Source of the DNA: Rhineura floridana
Taxonomy: Eukaryota > Chordata > Lepidosauria > Squamata > Rhineuridae
Direction: 5' to 3'
NCBI RefSeq assembly: GCF_030035675.1
Contig: NC_084482.1
Location: 226,157,943 to 226,221,942 of the forward strand
DNA length: 64,000 bases
In this document: in pieces, positions 44,305 through 64,000 of the stretch
Layout: each line of letters opens with the position of its first letter
Position numbering within the stretch: the stretch's first letter is position 1
Position numbers and translations under genes: made by a program
The notes under the pieces: generated by a model
What the model was told of the DNA's origin: nothing
What the model saw: the letters and a program-made list of their open reading frames with translations, nothing else
Databases searched by the model: none

Positions 44305-45285
44305 TTGAACTTGTCAAGGATTATCAATACCTCGGCACAGTCATTAACCAAAAGGGTGACAATAGTCAAGAAATCAGAAGAAGACTAGAACTGGGGAGGA
44401 CAGCTATGAGAGAACTAGAAAAGGTCCTCAAAAGCAAAAATGTATCACTGAACACTAAAGTCAGGATCATTCAGACCATAGTATTCCTGATCTCTATGTA
44501 TGGATATGAAAGTTGGACAGTGAAAAAAGCAGATAAGAGAAAAATCAACTCATTTGAAATGTGGTGTTGGAGGAGAGCTTTGCGGATACCATGGACTGCA
44601 AAAAAGACCAATAATTGGGTGTTAGAGCAAATTAAACCAGAACTATCACTAGAAGCTAAAATGATGAAACTGAGGTTATAATACTTTGGACACATCATGA
44701 AGAGACATGATTCACTAGAAAAGACAATATGCAGGGGCGTCACTACCAGGGTGCGGAGGGTGCGGCCCACACCCGGGTGTCACCATGAGGGGGGTGACAC
44801 CCAGAGCCGCCCCGTGCCGTTGCCCGGCAAGGCTGCTCCAACTCCTCCTCGGAGGCGGGCAGGCGGGCGAGACCGGGAGCAGCGTCGGCGGGGCGAGGGA
44901 GGCGCGCCAGCGTTCCCAGGCCTTCTCCAGCTGGGTGCCCCTCTGGCACGCGCCCTCCCAGGAGCATGGACGGGGTGGCTGGTCTCAAGTGCGTGCGCAT
45001 GCCAGCCCAGCCACCTCATCCATGCCCCTGGGAGGGCGCGCACCGGAGGTTCGCACCCCCCGCACTCCCGCTAGTGACGCCGCTGACAATATGGTGGGAA
45101 AAACAGAAGGGAGTAGAAAAAGAGGAAGGCCAAACAAACAGGAGATGGATTGATTCCATAAAGGAAGGCACAGACCTGAACTTACAAGATCTGAACAGGG
45201 TGGTTCATGACAGATCGTCTTGGAGATCGCTGATTCATAGGGTCTCTATAAGTCGTAATCAACGTGAAGACACATAACAGCAACA
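44305..45285 (+). repeat. Bov-B LINE pol C-terminus split by a hAT element
   Basis: Frame reads SLNTKVRIIQTIVFLISMYG, NSFEMWCWRRALRIPWTAKK, then the hAT insertion (44732-45085). It resumes with RKRGRPNK, WIDSIKEGTDLNLQDLNRV and the 3' end 'gacacataacagcaac'. Confidence 0.9.
44724..45093 (+). mobile_element. Non-autonomous GC-rich hAT element in Bov-B
   Basis: The element is 44732-45085 (354 bp). Ends CAGGGGCGTCACTA and, reversed, CAGCGGCGTCACTA (one mismatch). Perfect 8-bp duplication ACAATATG at 44724-44731 and 45086-45093. The interior is GC-rich with no transposase. Confidence 0.9.
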
Positions 45286-45344
45286 TTTTTCCTTTCATTC
45301 AGTGCACTCATGGCAGGATAACTGTTCCCCACCCAGTCCTGATT

Positions 45345-45500
45345 TTATCCTTGCAACAACGCTGTGAGGTAGGCTAGGCTGAGAGTCTGTGACTGGCTCA
45401 AGGTTGCCCACCAAGTGTCACAGCTGAGTGGGGATTTGAACCCTGGCACCCAAGTGTCACAGCTGAGTGGGGATTGAACCACTACCCCACATTGGCTCTT
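45345..45500 (-). repeat. MIR-like tRNA SINE fragment with internal duplication
   Basis: 'gctgtgaggtaggctaggct' and 'gggatttgaaccctggcacc'. The block 'caagtgtcacagctgagtgg' occurs twice, 38 bases apart. Confidence 0.6.
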
Positions 45501-46435
45501 ACCATGGGGCAGTTGCCGTGCCCTGTCTACCCCCCCCAAACCAAAACATAGACATCTGGGAGGCAGGAGGAGCCTAGGTGGTGAGTGGGGGGGCAACTTA
45601 TATTCTACATGCTACTTTGAATCCTGGGGAGACCCCCACACTAGGAATGGTGGGAGGAGCCCCCACAGCCAGACACACCTGAGCCAATCAGGAGGAGTGC
45701 TGAATGGACCAATATTCTGGCCTCTGCATAGGCCTTTTTGGCTACATCTGACATCATCTGGGGATCCACAGTTGCAGAACAGTGGCCTAACCCTATCATA
45801 GTGTAAAATGGGAGGGGGAGAATTGTGTACAGCACCTTAGGATCCTTAGAGGAAAAGTGGGATATAAGTGTAATAATAAATAAAATAAAATAATGAATGT
45901 AACTAAAACCAATCCACCGTGTTCCCTGATAGGCTGTCCCTGCCAGGCAACATTCCAGCAGGACTCACTGCCCTTTCTCTTTTCCACCCCTCCACACCCT
46001 GAGGCCAGGTCACACTTGAGTAGAAGGGAAAGGCATCCCTTTTTGCTGCTGTCTGGCAACAAAGCAACAACACGTGTGTCAACGCCAAATCCTTGATTGA
46101 AAGATGCACATGTGGGTTTGCCACATCCAGGCGCTCCAGCAGGTGCTCCTGTGCATTTAGACAGTGGCTTGAAAGAGCAGAGCATCTCAAGTGGGTCTCA
46201 AAGCAATGTACAAAATACAATCAAAACTGTTAAAAACAATACAGAAAATAACAGCAGATTTTTTGTTTATTATTTATTTAAAAAACCAAGTAGATACCCA
46301 TGGCAGAAACCCATTTGTTCAGCTGGGAAAGCTTGTTGGGGGTGTGTGTGTGTCTTCAGTTGTTTCCAGAAAGTGCAGAAAAGTTGCAGTCACACTAAAA
46401 GATTTGTTCCAAGTTGCTTCAGAAGTGGCCTTCTG

Positions 46436-46590
46436 AATCATAGAATCATAGAATAGCAGAGTTGGAAGGGGCCTATAAGGCCATCAAGTCCAGCCCCCTG
46501 CTCAATGCAGGAATCCAAATCAAAGCATTCCCGACAGATGGCTGTCCAGCTGCCTCTTGAATTCCTCCAGTGTCTGATATCTTTGGAACA
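46436..46590 (-). repeat. CR1 LINE 3' end
   Basis: 'aatcatagaatcatagaata' to 'cagctgcctcttgaattcct'. Confidence 0.88.
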
Positions 46591-46619
46591 TAAAGGAGAA
46601 CCACAGTGTCCTATTCAGT

Positions 46620-46740
46620 ATATAAGGAAAAGGGGATCTCTCAGGTAACCTTGTCCTGAGCTGTATAGAGCCTTATAACCTAAGTGCATTGGCCCACTAA
46701 TCCATCATCCTGTTCTCACAATAGCCAACCAGATTCCTCA
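46620..46740. repeat. L2-like scrap and SINE-like fragment
   Basis: 'ttgtcctgagctgtatagag' matches a minus-strand L2 piece; 'ccatcctgttctcacaatag' is from the 'gatcaggcc' family. Confidence 0.5.
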
Positions 46741-47095
46741 GGACCCCAGTCGATCGCTGCGCTCTGCAGGTAAGGGCCTCCTGCAGATAACATCTCATCA
46801 GGAGATCTGTTCCAGACAACACAGGAAGCGGATCTTTAGTGTGGCGGCACCTACCCTTTGGAACTCCTTCCCCTTAAACATTAGACAGACGCCGTTTCTC
46901 TTATCTTTTTGGTGCCTACTGAACTTTCAACAAGTCTTTCAACAAGCCTTTCAAGTAGAGTTGTTTTTCAAAGATGTTTTTATGATGTTTTACAGTGCTT
47001 TTAGTGTTCCTGTGTATAGCCCTGGGCTCGTTTTTGTGTACAGCTCCTGGGCTCCAGCCCTGGGAGGATATAAATTTAATAAATGAATAATACAA
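46740..47095 (+). repeat. L2-like LINE 3' end
   Basis: 'cgatcgctgcgctctgcag', AAPTLWNSFPLNIRQTPFLL, then a shortened 3' UTR and tail. Confidence 0.75.
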
Positions 47096-47249
47096 CATTT
47101 CTCAGTCCACTTTCTCCATGGAGAACCTTTCCACTGAAAGAAGGATGGGGACCCTGTGGTTGCGCAGATGTTTTTGGATGCCAAATTCCATCAGCCCCAG
47201 CTGGCATGGTCAATAGTCAGGGATGACTCAAGCTTTTTTTAGACTGGGA

Positions 47250-47900
47250 TGCAGCTGTTCTGCCTCTGTGGCCTGTTCTAGTCAAGAGCCTCAACTCTCT
47301 GAAGGCAGCTGGGCCAATATTTGGTGACGGGCGGAGTGGGTATTCAAGCACAGACAGGGAAATTTAGGTTTGCACATTTAAATCCTTTTTAATATGCCTT
47401 TTTTAACAATATGGTTTCTTAACCCTCTTTAAAAGATGTTTTTAAAAGCTTTTTAAAAAAATGTTTTTAAAGTTGTTTCGTTTTGGTGTATTTTAAGGTC
47501 TGTTTTTAGGATGTCTTGATGTGTTTTTAGCCCTTCTGTTTGCCACCCGGGCTCCTGCTGGGAGGAAGGGTGGGATCTAAATCAAATAAAGAAAGAAAGA
47601 AAGTGGATGACAGTTTTGGTTGTCCTAGCACAACATGATGATGATATTATTCTTGTTATTATCATTATTACATGCCACCCTCGATCAAAAGCCCACAGGG
47701 CAGTTTACAACATACAACAGGGTGCACAATATAATATAAATACATAGGATCATACCGATGCAGTACAAAAAATAAAACAGTTATATAAATATAATTCAAA
47801 TAATAAGCAATATTTAGTGGTACATAATGGTACATAATGCATAATAGCCAGTGGTTATTGTGGGGGAGAAATAATGAGGGGTTGGTACTCATATCTTAAG
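47250..47900. repeat. Duplicate of gene D intron 4 sequence, with an L2 insertion
   Basis: 'tctctgaaggcagctgggcc', 'gggaaatttaggtttgcaca' and 'ccctcgatcaaaagcccaca' align in order with 50165-50520 in gene D intron 4. An L2-like 3' end (about 47390-47605) is inserted between two aligned blocks. Confidence 0.55.
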
Positions 47901-48239
47901 AAGAGTGACATGGGTTCCAGCACAAGATGATTGCCAACAGCAGCAAAAAAAAAGAGGTGATGGTTTTCTAAGCAGCATATCAAATTATCCACATCTATAA
48001 AATATAATACATATCTAACAACTGTGGTAGCTTTAGGGGATCAAACTGAGTAACCGCTCAGGGCCTCACGCTTTAGGGCCCCCCAAAATCTTGTACAACA
48101 CCCTGCCTGCCTCCTCTACAGTTAGTCACTCTCAGTCCACCTTCTCTAACTCAGCAGGACTGCAGGCAAGCAAGTCTTTCCCTACCAAAACACAGGTAGA
48201 GAACCCTCTTCTCTTTTAAGCCAAGACGATCCAGATCAG

Positions 48240-48420
48240 TAGTCCATTCCTCGGCCAGGAGTTATGCAATTGCCCAGTTCACTTGGGACATGAAGGGGAG
48301 ACAGGAGGCTTTTCTAGAAAGCCTGGCAGATAATGCTGGGGAAGAGTCAGAGGCCATGGTGCATGTTGGCACCAATAACATGGGAAAATGTATTTGTGGA
48401 AGCAAATTGTAGTCTGCACT
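48240..48420 (+). repeat. CR1-type LINE ORF fragment
   Basis: One frame reads SEAMVHVGTNNMGKCI, matching the VHVGTND block of the esterase-like region in CR1-group LINEs. Confidence 0.5.
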
Positions 48421-48442
48421 CCACGTAAGTCACTCATGGAAC

Positions 48443-61159
<12,717 letters not shown>

Positions 61160-61364
61160 CACCTCCCTTGCAACTGCCCTCAACTTCGGAGCCTTTACTC
61201 GGGAGACAGAGTCGAGCTGGGACTTCAGAGCCAAAGCGAATCATGGCAGGGCCAGAAGAATCTCTGAGTCAGACTTTTGCTCCTTCGGGTTCAGAATCAT
61301 CTACGCTGACTAGCGTTGAGTCTGCAGGGGTTCAGGGAGAGGGTCTCTAGGCGGCAAAGCTGGA

Positions 61365-61430
61365 GGTCTGAACCTGGGACCTTCTGCATTCACAGCTCTT
61401 TCTCTGTGACTGAGCTAAAGCCCTTCGCCT
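61365..61430 (-). repeat. tRNA-derived SINE fragment
   Basis: 'tgaacctgggaccttctgca' is the reversed head of the AGGTTCAATCCC family. Confidence 0.6.
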
Positions 61431-61484
61431 AAAAATAAAGGAAGCTTCCAGTCCTCATGGTCCTGAATCAAGGGTTGATTAAAA

Positions 61485-61635
61485 TAGGAACACAGAAACC
61501 TGCTTTACACCCAGTCAATCTGGCAATGGCTCTCTGAGGTTGCAGGCAGAGGGTCTCTCTCAGCCCTACCTGGAGGTGCCAGTGGTTGAACCCAGGATCT
61601 TCTAGCTCTGCTACTGAACTATGGCCCTCGCCTCA
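61485..61635 (-). repeat. tRNA-derived SINE (AGGTTCAATCCC family)
   Basis: 'cagccctacctggaggtgcc' and 'ttgaacccaggatcttctag'. Confidence 0.7.
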
Positions 61636-61639
61636 CTCT

Positions 61640-62470
61640 GGCACAGCCTCATGCATCTGTCTTTACTCTCAACTCAGGCTCTCAGCAGCAAAGGAGTCCT
61701 TTATGCAGTCAACTTTGCATCCTCTTCTCCAGGCTCCGTTGCAGTCGTGACTTCATGCTGCTCTTGACTGCTGTTGGACTCAAAGGGAGGGAAGCAATCC
61801 TTCAGCTTTGGGAAGAGCAAGATCAAATCACAGTGATTTTGATAATTACTGGGGGGAGCAGCAGCACCTCTGCTGGATTCTCTTTGGCTGCAAGTGCAGG
61901 TGCACGGCTGGAGAGAAACATGTTTGTGCCAAATCAGATGGGCCACCGCTCGGTATTCTGACGAGGGGTCAGCAAAGGGGGAGCTCAGCTTGGCCTGACC
62001 ATTTGCTGTACAGCAGGAGTGGGGCAGCTCAGGCCCAGAGGCCAAATGTGGCCCTCAAAGCCTCTCTCTCTGGCCCTTGGGTTTCTCCCAGGTCCATGCC
62101 CACGCTGCAGGCCACACCCTTCACTGGCCCTGATCCACTCTCTCCTCGAAAGGTTTTGCCTGTCAGGTGTGTGCAAATGTGCACAAAGCTTGGGGTACTT
62201 CCAGGTGAGCATTATGAACTCCTGATTAAAACCATGGAGCCACCTTGTGCAAAGTTGCCTACTGTGACAGGTGGGGAATCACCAAGATCTCAGGCAATGG
62301 AGGGCCACTTCCTACCACTGGTCCCTTTCATGACCCTGTCCCCCTTGCGCTGGAGTACTCGGACAGAAGCATTGCTGGGCGGTCTCACTCTGGGAGTCTC
62401 ACTCTCTTGGCAAGTGAATGACTTGGATGGCTCAATGCTTAGTTCAGGGACAGGGGAAATCTCAGGCCCG
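61640..62470. other. 5' flank of gene D, no recognisable gene
   Basis: Contains a probable DNA-transposon scrap at about 62010-62230 ('gaggccaaatgtggccctca'). The V2R promoter could lie at its start, but no clear TATA or start motif was found. Confidence 0.35.
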
Positions 62471-62472
62471 AG

Positions 62473-62835
62473 TGTAGATATCACGACACAGTGAGACACG
62501 GTGAGACCAGAGTTCAATTTCGGAGCCCCCCTCGTAATTCTCGTCTCCGCTTTTATTTTACCTCCGCTTGGAGGCGTGGATTATTTTCTCTCCATAAACA
62601 GCCTATGACCTTTAACTATTGTATAACATCACGTACATACATAGTACAACAGCATTATCTACGTGGCAATATGCAGGCAGTTATTTAACCACTACAGATG
62701 TCAGTATCGTTTACAGCCATAAAGTTAACCACATCCTGTTTTTCCACTGGTCAGATCGCAATGTCTTGAGAGATAGTGTACTGAGAACAGCAGCGTGGTT
62801 TGCCAACGTATGCTGTTCATTCAGTCCACCCCACA
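62473..62835 (-). mobile_element. 3' LTR of an endogenous retrovirus fossil
   Basis: The LTR begins TGTGGGGTGG at 62835 on the minus strand, directly after a purine tract (AAAAAAGGGGGAGA). A polyadenylation signal lies near 62550-62560. The far end is not fixed; CA ends are possible at 62473 or 62492, giving about 345-365 bases. The partner LTR lies beyond the window. Confidence 0.65.
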
Positions 62836-64000
62836 TCTCCCCCTTTTTTATTTTTTAGCAAAAAGTAATTACTACGTAATGGTCGCGGAGCAACAGGTGT
62901 ACACGTCTGGAAAAGGTATTGTAAAAAACAGCATAAGCCTATACTTAAAATGAGTAAAAGAATAGCATATCTAAGAATCTGACTTAGCCATCCAGTGGGC
63001 AGCCAACTCCAAAGCCACTGCCACCAAGTTGTAGGGGCGTCCTGCAAAATGTTATTAGCTAGATCCTTCAAGTTTTTTACCTGTGTTCTGATTTCAAAAC
63101 TGTTGTCAGTTAAATTAAAACAGCACATATTCTTTATAGTTTCGCACCCCAACTGATGTTGTAATAGCAGGTAATCTATAGCTGCACGATTATCCAAGAT
63201 AGCTTGTCTTAATATACCCTGCTCTTCATTTAACAAAGCAATGGCTCGAGAGGTGGCATTTATCATCTTAACATAATTACAGGCTAATTTATGTAATTGA
63301 TTGCTGTTACTTACTGCCAATGCAGGAAGTCCAACAAGGGAGATGGCTAGTGATACACTTTCTGCTTTATTAAGCAATTCCACCTTGTCATTACAATCAG
63401 CCGGCATGGCAACAGCTTCTCTTTTCCTACGTTGGGCTAGCAACTCCCTTTTATGAAGGAAAATGGGAACCAGTCGACTCAGGCAACAGATGGTATCAGA
63501 AATATTAGCGGGAACATAATTAAAAGTGGTTTCTCCACATGTCCAAAACCATCCACCTGGTAAAGGAATGTGTCCGTACATACTGGATATGTTAATGTGC
63601 TGTGTACAATTCCATGTGGGTCTCCCAACCTTTAGACATCCCTTCTGCACCTTATGTCGACTACAATTAACCATCCGAGCACACGTATTATTAATGGAAT
63701 TTGCAACATGTGATGTAAATAATTGAAAAGCATTAACAGGCAGCTGGAAGGTTGGAGTTCCCCAATTCGAAACAGTATGATATTTAATCTCTGAAGTATT
63801 CATGAACCGCCCAAGTCCTGTAATGTTCCCAATATCCCCAGGTGCTTTGCATACGGGTATTAAACATGTTCCCAACATACCCATTTCCTGTACATGTTCA
63901 GTCATGCAAAAGTCACTCACATTTGTCATTCTTGCTAACTGAACCCAGATATTGTGTTGAAACCGCATCCCCAACTCCTGCCCCAACCTGTCAGCCCCGG
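62836..64000 (-). mobile_element. Endogenous retrovirus fossil, env region (partial)
   Basis: Envelope gene of an endogenous retrovirus, continuing past the window's end. Parts seen: the end of the surface subunit, a basic furin-type site (RRKRE), a fusion-peptide-like hydrophobic stretch, a gamma-type transmembrane subunit with a C-X6-CC motif, a membrane anchor and a short tail. The transmembrane subunit resembles that of avian alpharetroviruses by eye. The visible part looks whole (no breaks seen), suggesting a fairly young insertion. The gag-pol part lies outside, so the state of the whole element is unknown. Confidence 0.85.

Noticed and set aside
61701-62494. Overlapping frames upstream of the V2R
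   Set aside because: No domain similarity, low-complexity stretches and a probable transposon scrap; not supported as genes.

Overview
The window is vertebrate nuclear DNA, almost certainly from a squamate reptile (a lizard or close kin). The reasons are the repeats and the genes. The repeats are Bov-B LINEs, tRNA-derived SINEs that share the Bov-B 3' tail, abundant L2-like and CR1 LINE tails, an L1-type ORF1 element and many hAT-type DNA transposon relics. The genes are spliced SCAN-KRAB zinc-finger genes and a vomeronasal type-2 receptor. There are no operons or bacterial features. Most short open frames are repeat remnants or shadows.

Four multi-exon host genes can be assembled with consistent splice phases. 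Gene A (minus, 2633-6006) is a SCAN-KRAB gene with six C2H2 fingers and a triplet-repeat expansion in its KRAB box. Gene B (plus, 14463-20334) has SCAN, two linker exons, KRAB-A, KRAB-B and a nine-finger exon; all six coding exons join in frame (663 codons). Gene C (minus, 28918-41827) has SCAN, two linker exons, KRAB-A and a six-finger exon whose last finger is lost to a one-base frameshift (548 codons). Gene D (minus, 48443-61159) is a six-exon vomeronasal receptor (V2R) with the full family layout, open from signal peptide to the seven-helix exon (865 codons).

Layout. 1-2600: Penelope-like fragment with a hammerhead-like motif, LINE tails and a 26-bp minisatellite. 2633-6100: gene A. 6.9-14.4 kb: LINE tails, a tandemly repeated LINE fragment, a GC-rich promoter-like block and a hAT miniature element. 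14.4-20.3 kb: gene B. 20.6-28.9 kb: SINEs, LINEs and a nested Bov-B. 28.9-41.8 kb: gene C, whose introns hold a Tigger-like element, an LTR-like fossil, several Bov-B copies and a 1.9-kb ORF1-only L1 element with target-site duplications. 42-48 kb: GC-rich block, a palindromic transposon with 9-bp duplications beside a zinc-finger relic, and a Bov-B split by a hAT element. 48.4-61.2 kb: gene D, whose 7.3-kb intron 3 holds CR1, L2 and a hAT-within-hAT nest. 62.5-64 kb: the 3' part of an endogenous retrovirus fossil (LTR plus env) running off the end.

Genes A-C are expected to act as nuclear DNA-binding repressors, typically of transposons, and they sit in transposon-rich DNA. Gene D would act in vomeronasal sensory neurons. 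No wholly new system is evident. The best leads are the half-L1 element, the palindromic 9-bp-duplication transposon, the nested hATs with helically spaced octamer motifs, the hammerhead motif, and the repeat-driven changes inside the zinc-finger genes. Repeat edges are approximate unless a target-site duplication is quoted.
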